From Adineta steineri (taxonomy: Eukaryota > Rotifera > Eurotatoria > Adinetida > Adinetidae), in contig CAJNOI010000055.1 in NCBI GenBank assembly GCA_905250115.1, positions 17,029-81,028 on the forward strand: a DNA stretch of 64,000 nt, given 5' to 3'. Positions 54,209 through 64,000 of the stretch are shown piece after piece; within the stretch, counting starts at the first letter, position 1, and every line of letters begins with the position of its first letter. Below the pieces are notes generated by a model that did no database searches, was not told where the DNA came from, and saw nothing but the letters and a program-made list of their open reading frames with translations. Both the position numbers and the translations under genes were made by a program.

Positions 54209-56915
54209 TGATCAATTCCTATCTTCCTAGATATTTTTTTATATTATCAGCTTTATTTTTCTTGTTTCTTGACAGCTAGTCACATGTAAAAATTTTTATA
54301 ACTAATGTTTAATATACATATGTAAAGAAGAAAAAAAACGAATGTAAATGATGTAACTTTTTCTTTCTATCAGCTGTTCAATTTTTTTTTGCTACCTGAT
54401 TTTTTCATTCATATGAAACTGATAAATAACGTGTGATTTTTTCATACTTTTGATATATCATTTTTTTGTCGACGTCATATAACACAATGACAGCGAGATC
54501 GAATGTAGTGCAATATGATTTTAATTTTTCAACAAATTGCAATGACACCGACCTAGTTGTATTGGTTCTACTTGTTTTTTTACTTATCAGTATATTGTCA
54601 AAAAGCCAAAAGAAAGAAAGAAAGGAAAAAAAACACATTTCTTTTTTTTTTTCGTGATATTTCAACGAAATAACAGAGAATCAAATATATGTATTTAAAA
54701 GAACAATAGAACAAAGCTAATTACATCATATAGAATAATCACGATTGACTAGCATGTCGTAAGTGCCCTTTTCTTGGCTTTATATCAGAATATATATGGG
54801 TTTTTTTTTCTTCCTATATCTTAACATCTGTTAATACTACTGATGTTCATTTATAAAAGAATTTTACTCCTCAACATATAGATGATATGGACGAGTCAAT
54901 TCTTTTACGATTCCTTCTTCGAACAAAAAATACATATGGCACACACATCGAAACAGAATATGTGAGGAAAGTGGATTGTAACAGAGTAAAAAGGAAGGAG
55001 GCAGAGAGAGAGAGGGGACCGTAAAGTATTCACCATTGCGAGCGACAATCGAATCGAAAAAAAAAGAAAGAAAGAAACAGAACGACAACAACAAAGAATA
55101 GCATACCTGTACACATCATCATCATCAGGGCACACAGGCAAGAATAGCAATTGAAATGAAAAAAAAAGAAAATATATATATATATGTATGTCTGTATGTA
55201 TGTATATACATCGTCGTAGCGACGACAATAACAACGACTATGCAAGGTCTGAGTACAAAACTCTTCTTCGTCTTACGCATAATAAAGAAAAAAAAAATAC
55301 ACGAGAACTCGTCTTCATCTTCCTTTTTCCTTTTGCTACTGTGCATACGATAGAGAAAAAAAAGAGGATGGATAAAAAAAATATATATCGACATAAATGT
55401 ATATCTATGCATATATTTCTTGTTCGTATGTACGAGAGTGTACAATTCTTTAGCGAACTCGTGGTATTTATGACATATATGTTCTGCTCAAGGTGTAGGA
55501 AAAGAAGAGAGATAGATAATAATATATAGGGAGCGATTACAATAACTAACTATATATATATATATATGCATGTATATATCCATCTTTTCTATTGTCTCAC
55601 CTCAATTAGAGACGACAACGAAGTCCTATGATAATTACCCGTATGAATATATGTCCAACTTTCTTTCGCATACCTTCCAAACGAATGACTGAGCTTTATA
55701 TGTGTGTATGTTAAAATGAAATATATTTCATCACTCTCTTTCTCTCCTTCTTCTTCTAATTATACGAACTCATTCTCTTTTTCTCTCTCTCTCTCTCTCT
55801 TCTCTATGTATGCACAAACAGACACAACACTTCAAGTGTAGCGAGTAGGTAATGAGAAGACTTTTAAAAAAAAATTTCTACTACCTTTGAGAAAGATTGT
55901 CATATTCGAGTACCTTTCTCTTTCTTTTCACTTTCTCTCTGTCTCTCTCTCTTCATAATCAAACAAAGAAAGGAAGATTGATTTTTCTGCCGCACGGAAA
56001 ATGCCATAAACAGTACTTTTCAAGTTTTCTTTTTCTCTTTCTCTTTTTTTTGCTTAACTAGAACTGAACTATGTAAACAAAGTGAACTGTATGAGTGTGT
56101 ATGTCGTTGTCATTGACACAGAAACAAAATTCAGCTTGTGAAGAGAGAATGTCGACTCTTTTATCAATACATATTGAAAATGAAATCATCCATTTCGAAA
56201 AAAAGCTCTTGAGTAAAAAGAAAAACAAATGCTTTAAGAATATTAAATGGGACAAAAGAATACGATGGGAATTGGTTTATAGTTAACAATTCTATAGAAG
56301 TTATTTCAAACAATAAAAGCGAGATGAGTTATTCTAACAACAAGTGTCTATTTTTTAAAAAAGAACAAACAAAAAGAAATAATGAATTATAAGAAGAAAG
56401 AAAAACGTCGTCTATCAGTTAATAAATCCTTTGAATTAAATAAATTTGTCACGAAATACTCATTAACTAATCATACGAAGAAAAAAAGAAATAATTGGAA
56501 TTGAAATTTATTACAGATTAAATTTTATTAAAAAATGAAAAAGATATTCGAAACGTGATTTAGATTAAGATGTAATTTTATACTCTCAGATAGTTAGGAT
56601 TCATATTCTATTTCGTAACAGAAGAGTCAATAATAACGTGAGGTAACCAACAGAAAAAAACCATACCTATTATGAACTTTATAAGATTTTCTCAAGTAAA
56701 ATTAATATATTTATGAGAGATAAATTATTTTATTTAATTATTTATATTATGTTTTAATGTTTAATAAAAAAATCAAGATCAATAAGTAATTCCATTAGAC
56801 TACATAAAGAATAGAAATTTTCTCTTCTTTTCCGCTTATATATTCACATGAAGGTGTCGATTGAAAGCATAGTAATGTCATACTCATTCCATTCACAATA
56901 GTTTTTATTGACAAC
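54209..56915. other. Long gene-free stretch rich in simple sequence
   Basis: About 2.7 kb with (TA)n near 55548-55566, (TC)n at 55780-55800 and 55936-55953, AGAAAGAAAG runs and poly-A. The many overlapping open frames (54.4-55.5 kb) arise from this low complexity and show no domains. No palindrome family member here. Confidence 0.6.
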
Positions 56916-58120
56916 ATGCAACAACGCAAAAGGGTTACTATTGACGACTATGATGACGATGACGATGATGATGATGAGGAAGGTGTAAAACAAGAGGTCA
57001 CTGATACAATTGAAAAATTTGTTCAATCTCGTCATGTACAAACATTAAAATATTTACGACATGTTATCGATGAAAATCGTGAATTAAGATTACATATTGA
57101 ACATCTTAAACGACATCAAGATGATCGTATACAACAACAACAACCACCGTCACCACCACCTGTCGTTGTTGATAACTCAACGGAAGTAGAAGAAATTTCC
57201 ATTATACAAGAAGAAATTCCTTTTCAACGAGAAGAAACTCCTATTCAACGAATAGAAACTCCAATTAGTGAAATATTAATTCGAACACCAGAAGTAATTT
57301 CTTTGTCTGTTACTTATTTTAATAATTTTTATTTCCTTAGATACCGACATTTTATAAACAACTTGTTGATAAAGCAATAAATACAGAAGGAGAAGATTTT
57401 GAATCAAAATATCATTTATTAAATGATGAATTAAATAATCTTAAAAAACAACATAATATCAATCGTGAAGAATATCAACGTGAACTTGATCGTGTTGATC
57501 GTCAAAATAGTCAATTAGAAAAAGATTTAAAAACTGCACAGCAACAATTAACGATTGCACAAAAACGTGCTAATGATAAACAAACAGAAAATCAAATTCT
57601 TACATCTTCACTTTCAGATTTAAGAATAACAAATGAAACCTTAAATAGTCATGTGAATAAATTAGAACAAAAAAATGAACAAATAATACAATCATTAACT
57701 TTATCCGAACAAACTCGTCTTGATTTTGAATCTCAAGTTAGAGAATTACAACAATTATTACAACAAGATAGACAAAAATTATTTGAATTAAATATTGAAT
57801 ATCAACATAATGAACAACAATTACAAATATCTGAACAAGATATTCAATCATTAAAAGATAAATTGAATAATGAATTAGATAAAAATCAACAAACTATTGA
57901 TGAAAATGAATTATTAAAAGAAAATATAAAATATTTACAAATTCAACTACAAGAAAAAATTCATCAAGAACAAGAAAATAATCGAGAAAAACAATTAAAT
58001 AGTAATTTTAAAGATTTTGTACAAGTTAAACGTAATTTACAATTATGTCAACAAGAAAATGAACAATTAAAAAATGAAATTAAAAAATTACATATTAAAT
58101 TTGCAAATAATAATGATTAA
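56916..58120 (+). CDS. Long coiled-coil protein with acidic N-terminus
   Basis: Two exons (56916-57293 and 57341-58120; 47-bp intron), 385 residues. The start MQQRKRVTIDDYDDDDDDDD gives a basic then poly-Asp N-terminus. A helical segment (LKYLRHVIDENRELRLHIEH) and a Gln/Pro/Val stretch follow, with two related acidic phrases (IQEEIPFQREETP, IQRIETPISE). From residue 130 to the end it is an almost continuous coiled coil rich in Gln, Asn and Glu. The final block NSNFKDFVQVKRNLQLCQQE resembles the FVQL motif near the end of rabaptin-type Rab effectors. That would suggest endosomal tethering, but I regard it only as a possibility; coiled coils give many false likenesses. No membrane segment. No lesion. 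Confidence 0.75.
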
Positions 58121-58390
58121 TTATTCAATCCAAAGCAATATTTTAGAAGGAAGAGACTATACTCGAAATAAAAGATTGTCTGTTATTTAATTTAAATAAT
58201 AAATGTAGAGTTTTTGAAACTTTTTCCTTAATTGATGAAAGTATATGCGACAGATGTCGCTATAACCTACTTCTTATATATCTTCAATGATACTATTTGT
58301 ACGGAAAACAATCCACTAGTTGCAAAGACCATAGATTGATGTATTTTTACGTATGTAAAATCATTAAACGATTTGTGACGTAGTGTGAAA

Positions 58391-59429
58391 ATGAGTAGTG
58401 ATTCTGAAACATCGTCTGTTCAAGCTAAACCACGCGAAATGACAGTCGATGAATATTCTGAATTGCTTGCCAAATGGCAACACGCATATTATGCATGGAA
58501 TACCAGTTGTGTTACTTATCACAAGTAAATATAATAATTTTGAAATAAAAATAAAAATTCAATTTTTTTTTGTCGCTCAGTATGATGATGTTAAATTCAC
58601 TTGCACAACAAATACCCATTCTTACAACAACAACAACATTACCTACAAATCGTTCACCACCTTTTGATCCATTAGCAGAAATTCGAAATGGTTCGTGTAC
58701 ATATTTTTCTTCGATATATCAGAATAATAATTATTTTATTTGTCTAGCACGTTTGAAAGTTGCATCTGTTTGGCGTCGTTTTTTAGCTGAAGCAATTGAT
58801 TTTATTATTTTACATATATTTAAGTAAATATTTATTTATACCAATTATAATATATTTTCTGTTTTTTTTGAAAGAATTCTTATGATCTTTGTTCTTGCAA
58901 ATTATTTACATCTGATTGATGAAACTCATTTAAGTCTTAGTTATATGGTTTCAAGTATACTCTATGAAGATTCTCTATCATTTCCACTTGAACTTCTTTG
59001 TGTTGAATTAGCATATTTAGTAATATGCATTGCTTTTGAAGTAAAGTATATTTTCATGATTTATGTTTTATTCTAATCAATTTGTTCAGAGTTTTTGTCT
59101 TACTCGTTATGCTGCAACACCGGGTAAACGTCTACTTCGTTTACGTGTTCTTAAATGTAATCATTTACAAATACAAGAAAATGGTGATGTTGCTATTGAA
59201 CCCGGTACAATACTTAATAGTGGAGCGTAAGAATGATAGTATATTCTTGTAAATTAAATTATTTTTTCTAATTTTTAGAGCATTAATTCGTTCATCATTT
59301 AAAACTTTAACATCGACATTTCTATTTCCAACTGTTATTATCGCTTTATTAACATCACAAAATCGACAAACAAGTTATGATGTAGCTGCTAGTGCTGTTG
59401 TTGTTGAACTCGAACGTCGAGAGTCATAA
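58391..59429 (+). CDS. FAM8A1: FAM8A1-like RDD-domain membrane protein
   Basis: Six exons: 58391-58524, 58581-58690, 58748-58823, 58875-59040, 59090-59226 and 59279-59429 (257 residues). A hydrophilic N-terminus (SSDSETSSVQAKPREMTVDE followed by YSELLAKWQHAYYAW) precedes the RDD module: VASVWRRFLAEAIDFIILHI begins the first helix with the Arg and Asp that name the domain, a second hydrophobic stretch is in VELAYLVICIAFE, then TRYAATPGKRLLRLRVLKC (the conserved 'TxGKxLxxLRV' phrase) and a last helix in FLFPTVIIALLTS. FAM8A1 is a cofactor of the HRD1 ubiquitin ligase in ER-associated degradation, so this product should sit in the ER membrane. The donor GTTCGT at 58691 is unusual but phase agrees. 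It lies 122 bp upstream of the FAM177 ATG on the same strand. Confidence 0.9.
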
Positions 59430-59551
59430 ATTCAATCGATATTGCTTTCGTTTTTTTTTCTTCTTTATTCTAGTGATTTCTTTTCTTTTTTTGTAAATAA
59501 TAAAAGAAAAGATGGATAAACACAAACAGTTTATTTGATTTACTATTTTAG

Positions 59552-60296
59552 ATGACAAATAATACTACTAGTACAGTTGATATTTCATTATCAACAATGA
59601 ATAAAAATTATAATGATAGTGAAAGTGATGATGATGATAGTGATTTATATGAACCACAACCGATAACAACTACTGAACAACAAATCGATCCTGTATGTTA
59701 TATTCGTATATTTTGAATATAATAGTTAGAATTTAATTTTAAATAGACACAACTTCAATGGATGCCATGGATGTGGTTTTATGCAAAACAATCTGTAAAA
59801 AAAAGTTATGAAGCATGTGATTCAGCTGGAGAAAAATTAGCTTGGTTTTTTGGAATTACAAAACCGAAATATTATTCTGAAATTCAGGAGTATGAACGTA
59901 TGGATCAAGAAGTATATTTATTTCAAATATGAATTATATTTGATAAAAAAATTAATTTTATTAGGAACGTGAAGAATGGAAACAATCATTTCAAGATGTT
60001 GAACATAAAAGTGATGTTCTTGATTCGATCGTAAGTTTCAATAAATAATCTAGACACAAAAATAGTTCATATACTTTTTAGAGATAAATAAGTAGGTTGG
60101 GTTGGGTAATTTTTTGCATGATAGATAACATATATAACTGAATGGGTGCTTTAATTCACATAACACTTTTTTACAGCATGTCTCAAAAATAGTCTCTATA
60201 CAATTTAATCTAATTCTATTTTTCTAATAGGTTACTATTCCACCCTCATCAACGAATGTATTCGTGATTTCAAATCAAGATATTACAGACAAATGA
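59552..60296 (+). CDS. FAM177A1: FAM177-family protein
   Basis: Four exons: 59552-59692, 59747-59911, 59965-60030 and 60231-60296, 145 residues, all phase 0. An acidic N-terminus (NDSESDDDDSDLYEP) precedes the core: WMPWMWFYAKQSVKKSYEAC, then AGEKLAWFFGITKPKYYSEI and QEYERMDQEEREEWKQS. This follows the FAM177 pattern in which 'GExLAxxxGIxxPKYxxxIxEY' is diagnostic. FAM177A1 in mammals is a small Golgi-associated protein of unclear role. The tail is short and polar. TTTTAG stands right before the ATG, so a 5'-UTR intron acceptor or trans-splice acceptor is possible; bdelloids are known to use spliced leaders. The close spacing to FAM8A1 would fit a dicistronic unit. Confidence 0.85.
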
Positions 60297-60380
60297 ATAA
60301 TTTTTTTTTTGCAATAATATTTTTAAATATTCTGTATTATTATTAATAAAAAAAAACAAAAAAATTCAATTCGAATAATA

Positions 60381-62345
60381 CTACGAACAGAGTTCATTAA
60401 ATGATGATATGAAATTTGAAGATAATTTATTATAAGAAATCGATTGTTGAATTAGAAAAAGTAATCGTTTACTAGTTAATGATGATAGAAATAATTTTAA
60501 TTCATCAATAATTAAATATTGTTGAAGATTTTTCGGTAAAATAGAATCAAGTGCAATTCGTTTATCAATTAATGATTTCGTTGATTGACGTATTTTTCGA
60601 CGACATAATGCTGAAAGACGCATTGGTGCTTGTTGACATAAAATTAAAATTGCTTTAATTATATCTCGACGTTGTTTAAATAAATAAATTCGTTGACTTT
60701 CAAGTATAGATTTTAACATATTTACATATAAACTAAAATTAAGAAAAAAAAGGGAGTGGTCAAAAATCATTAATTTTAACACACGCCAGAAATGTCATAA
60801 TACGAAAGGGGGAGTACCTGAGTCTGATACTGGGTGGTTCCATGGGATGTCAAACATAAAATACACAAATTACTCAGAAAATGTTCGTATAAGGAAGTTT
60901 TGGATTCTATCGAGAAATGACGACGCTATCATCAAAATAAAAAACATAGTAAAAACCTATTTTTGTTCTTATAAAATATGAGATTTTAAGCTATTTTACT
61001 GTTTTTCTATTTTGACGATAGCGTCGTCATTCCTCAATAGAATTCAAAACTTCCTTATACGAAAATGATTAGCGAAAAAAGCTCTACTGAGACTCAGGTA
61101 CCTCCCTACGGCAAAAACCGACACAAACGGATATCAGATTCGTGATCTAGGCGACAAGGACTTTCGTATTATGACATTTCTAGTGTGCATTAAAATTAAT
61201 GATTTTTCGAAAAAAAAAAATGTTTTGTTTTTTCTTACTAATTCCCATTCATTTCAATAAATGCACAATAAAGTAATAGAAAAAATCGATTCGTTGATTC
61301 TTTATCTTTGATAACACGTTGTAAATAGAAAATAATTAATTGTTTATAATTATCAATATACATTCGTTGTAGAAAATAAATAATATGTTCAATATTATGA
61401 TTAAATACAATTAAATTTTGACATAAAAGAAGATTTCCATATGTTATCGGGCATGGCCAATGTGTTTGTTCAAAAAATTTCCAAGCTAATTCTTCGAAAT
61501 TATCATAAATTTTAATTCGACAATAAAATATAAAATCAAATAATGGAAATAAATATGGTATTGTTGGTATAGAACCAATAAGTGCTTGTTTAAGTTCATT
61601 TTCATTTCGAGAAAATTCTTCAAGTAAAATTTCAACAACATCTAAACGTCCTTGATAAATTTGTGTTTCATATGGATTTGCATATGATAAACAACCAAGT
61701 GCATAACGAAATGGTGAATAACCAAGAAAATTTTCAAATTTATAATCAGCATTAGAATTTAATAGAAGTTTAACAATCGATGGAATACCACGATAGATAG
61801 CATAAAATAATGGTGTTAAACCAGACATATCAATATGATTTACATTTGCACCTTTAGTTATTAATAAACGAATAAGATCTACTTCAATTGATTCAGATAA
61901 ATCTGTTCGATATTCAATTGCATATATTAATGGTGTTTTACCATATCCTATGAAATGAAAAATAATAAATAAATGAAAATATTGAAAAAAAGTCTTTCAT
62001 ACGATCTGTAAGATTTAAATTTGCATTATAATTACATAAAATATCAATAAAAACTTCATCAGCCCATCCACATGCTCGATGAAAATCTGATGCTAATATT
62101 GTTCCTGTACGTCGATTAATATCAACATTTAATTCAAGTAAAGCAAATACAGTATCTAAATGACCACTCATATAAGCAAGCCATAATGGTGTATTTCCAA
62201 CTTCATCACAATCATTAAGATCAGCACCTTCACGAATCAATTGTTCAACTTCCGTTGTACGACCTTCTGCACATGCTTCATGTACATTACGTGACATAAA
62301 TGTCCATGGAAGAATATCCATATCTGTTTCGTAGATAATTTTCAT
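60381..62345 (-). CDS. Ankyrin-repeat protein with C-terminal SOCS-box-like segment (ASB-type)
   Basis: Three exons: 62345-62003, 61947-61239 and 60732-60381, 467 residues with consistent phase. Ankyrin repeats: MSRNVHEACAEGRTTEVEQL, GNTPLWLAYMSGHLDTVFAL, ASDFHRACGWADEVFIDILC, GKTPLIYAIEYRTDLSESIE, GLTPLFYAIYRGIPSIVKLL and LGYSPFRYALG. A helical region follows without clear repeats (about residues 235-345). The last exon ends with PMRLSALCRRKIRQSTKSL and LPKNLQQYLIIDEL, which matches a SOCS box (SLxxLCRxxIR ... LPxxLxxYL), the docking site for elongin B/C and cullin-5. ASB proteins present substrates for ubiquitination. About 50 residues follow the SOCS-like part, an unusual extension. The second intron is 506 bp because a foldback element of about 446 bp is inserted; without it the intron would be about 60 bp like its neighbours. 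Confidence 0.85.
60762..61207. mobile_element. Foldback element (446-bp near-complete palindrome) inside an intron
   Basis: The outer arms AAAATCATTAATTTTAA ... AGAAATGTCATAATACGAAA (60762-60808) match the complement of 61160-61207 with about four differences. A middle pair, GAGTACCTGAGTCTGATACT near 60811 against the complement of 61087-61116, and an inner pair, TTCGTATAAGGAAGTTTTGG and GACGACGCTATCATCAAAAT (60884-60938) against 61007-61068, continue the symmetry. The loop is centred near 60970. No open reading frame and no clear target-site duplication. It fits a non-autonomous foldback/MITE. Confidence 0.85.
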
Positions 62346-62940
62346 TTGTAAAATAAGATAATTCGATTAATTCGTTATCGAGAAAAAAGTCAAATAATTA
62401 ACATAAATGTTATTGTATGATACGGGGGGGAAAGTGAGTATATGAGAAAGATGATTAATTATATAAGTGTATGATGGTATTGGGAGAATATTTTGTTTAT
62501 TGTAGTATTTAACTCACTCCTTCCAGGGGGAAAATTGGAAGATAAAATTTTCGTTATATACCGCCTCATTCTTTTTTTTGTAACTATGGTAGACGAAAAA
62601 TTTATTATCTCATTTGATTGAGTATCCATTCAGTTTTAAATGATATCATTTTGTAATAAATTAAGACAATAAGAACGATTGATAGTTATTTTATTTCCGC
62701 TCTAATTCAACCGGCACACTTATCCCTACTAGATAGTTATGTCCACTTCAACCATCGTCTTTTCTTTTTTAAAAGAATCAATCAACGACGACGCCAATAC
62801 GTATCATCTCCTATCTTCTGCTTGATTTATACTGATCTCCGACTGTGTGATAATTATATACGCTCTATTGAATATTTAAAAAAAACAAAAAAAAGTAAAC
62901 GAAGATTAACTCAGTTTATACAAAAATATTTATTTTAATT
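62346..62940. other. Intergenic
   Basis: About 600 bp; contains the ankyrin gene promoter and the 3' side of the following gene. A GGGGGG run occurs near 62424 and CAGGGGG near 62525. No gene recognised. Confidence 0.5.
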
Positions 62941-63762
62941 TTATAAAAGCCATATTTTAACATTTTTCATTGTCATTCGTTTACTTTGATCATTTGAATG
63001 TCGTACAGATGATTGTGAATTAGTTGTAAATTGTAATCGTCGTTGTGATATAACAATTGGTAATTTTCTTTTAGCTGTCGATGAACTTGTTGGTTGACGA
63101 CGAGTTTGTTTTGGTGTACTACAAAAAACTGGAGGAGTTAATAATGGTCGTTGATGTTTCATAATTGATTCTATAAATAACAATAATATTATCTATTAAT
63201 CATAATAAAAAAATCTTACGTGGAGAATTACAATTGAATGAATGTGATTGTTCAATTTCATAGGGAGTTGAAGTAGCAAGTGGTCGAAATGATGTATTAT
63301 TTCGATGTTTTAAATGTGTCATAGTAGTATTTAAGTGTTCAAATAAGAAGAATGTAGGTTCTTGTTGCGTATAAAGTATTTTTGATTGATGAGAATAACG
63401 TCGTTTTTTTATTGTATGTTTTTCCATAGTTAAATTCTACAAATATAATATATATTTAAATTAATCTTTTAAAGCAATAGGAATCAGAAGAAAAAAAATA
63501 ATAAGTGATGTCATCAACGCGTGTGTTTCACACGCTAACTAATGAATGACATAAGATTGGTAATGGATGTTTTAATTGTTCCTACTCGTAAAATTATCTT
63601 AATCCATTAAGCAATTAAATTATAGACATGATCAATTTTTGTCTGTAGACAATCTTACATTTACTCTTTTAATAGATTATGAAAATTATCGATTCAAACC
63701 TGAGGAGATGTTTTTCGTAGTGTTCGCTGTTGATTCGTTGTTGTTGTTGCCTTCTTATCCAT
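62941..63762 (-). CDS. Small basic Ser/Thr/Pro-rich protein, unknown function
   Basis: Three exons: 63762-63700, 63436-63220 and 63170-62941 (169 residues). The first exon, MDKKATTTTNQQRTLRKTSP, is joined by phase to NLTMEKHTIKKRRYSHQSKI; the Met at 63427 could also start a shorter form. The protein is strongly basic, Thr/Ser/Pro-rich and without hydrophobic segments: HLKHRNNTSFRPLATSTPYE, KHQRPLLTPPVFCSTPKQTR, TAKRKLPIVISQRRLQFTTN, and a C-terminal MKNVKIWLL. SP/TP sites (TSP, STP, TPP, STP) and KR/RR pairs suggest a nuclear phosphoprotein, perhaps cell-cycle controlled, but this is inference. No family recognised. Confidence 0.68.
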
Positions 63763-64000
63763 AAAGATGAGAAGTGTTAGAAATGAAAGAGATAGTTGAA
63801 CAAATATAATCGTTACAGAAAAATATTCAATATTTTTTTTTCTTCTTCTTCCTTCTCTTCTACATCTACAATTGGTTGAAAAGATATTCTAATGACGAAT
63901 GATTCGTCATTTGAAAAAAGAAAAAAGACAACAATTATCTTTGATCGTAATTTTATTTACGACTTCGAACAAAGTTAATTCACTGTTGAATTAAAAAAAA
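63763..64000. other. Upstream flank of the basic-protein gene
   Basis: AT-rich sequence with pyrimidine runs (TCTTCTTCTTCCTTCTCTTC) that may be part of the promoter on the minus strand. No gene seen to the window end. Confidence 0.4.

Noticed and set aside
54405-55529. Cluster of overlapping open frames on both strands
   Set aside because: They arise from poly-A, AGAAAG and TA/TC runs; none has a domain, splice context or balanced composition.

Overview
The window looks like nuclear DNA of a small-genome metazoan, most probably a bdelloid rotifer. Reasons: AT-rich sequence; multi-exon animal genes with very short introns (about 45-60 bp, GT...AG); and a gene mix (orphan GPCRs, Cys-loop receptor, NHL-repeat and beta-helix secreted proteins, F-box/LRR and ankyrin proteins) that I associate with that group. 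Palindromes built from TGTGGG units, which I recall as the telomeric hexamer of Adineta, also fit. The species call is inference; 'animal' is secure from nicastrin, spastin, FAM8A1, FAM177 and a nicotinic-type receptor.

Layout. 0-10 kb: 3' end of a branched-chain aminotransferase (+), an intronless GPCR (-), nicastrin (+), a Pro/Gln-rich orphan (+) and a motorless protein ending in a myosin-I tail (TH1) domain (+). 10.9-17.4 kb: a secreted beta-helix gene with one in-frame stop, a histidine phosphatase (-), a broken SAP30BP-like fragment, and an SDR gene with a one-base frameshift followed by a decayed tandem copy. 17.5-21.7 kb: an array of decayed copies of one unidentified spliced gene, interleaved with palindromes. 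22.5-31.6 kb: a small surface protein (-), an ADP-ribosylglycohydrolase (-), a nicotinic-type receptor subunit (-), a broken Cys-rich extracellular gene, and a secreted NHL-repeat gene (-) with a piggyBac-type MITE in an intron. 33.3-39.7 kb: a secreted LURP-one/tubby-like protein, an F-box protein with exactly one leucine-rich repeat per exon, and an S9 peptidase with a frame break (all -). 41-50.8 kb: a tandemly duplicated promoter region upstream of a multi-pass orphan protein, a GPCR with one nonsense codon, an FG-GAP remnant, a modular secreted protein and a small His/Cys-rich protein. 51.8-63.8 kb: spastin, a coiled-coil protein, FAM8A1 and FAM177 (all +), an ankyrin-SOCS gene (-) carrying a 446-bp foldback element in an intron, and a small basic protein (-).

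The genes do not form one pathway. The clearest unexplained signal is a family of at least 17 short palindromes (about 40-100 bp, one long G/T-rich arm plus its C/A-rich complement, ends close to CTTGAGGG...CCCTCAAG). They are spread through intergenic DNA and introns, outside intact coding exons. Several otherwise complete genes carry exactly one disabling lesion, which suggests either redundant copies drifting (bdelloids are degenerate tetraploids) or uncorrected sequence errors. Exon coordinates were joined by hand from splice signals and reading-frame continuity; no search was run.
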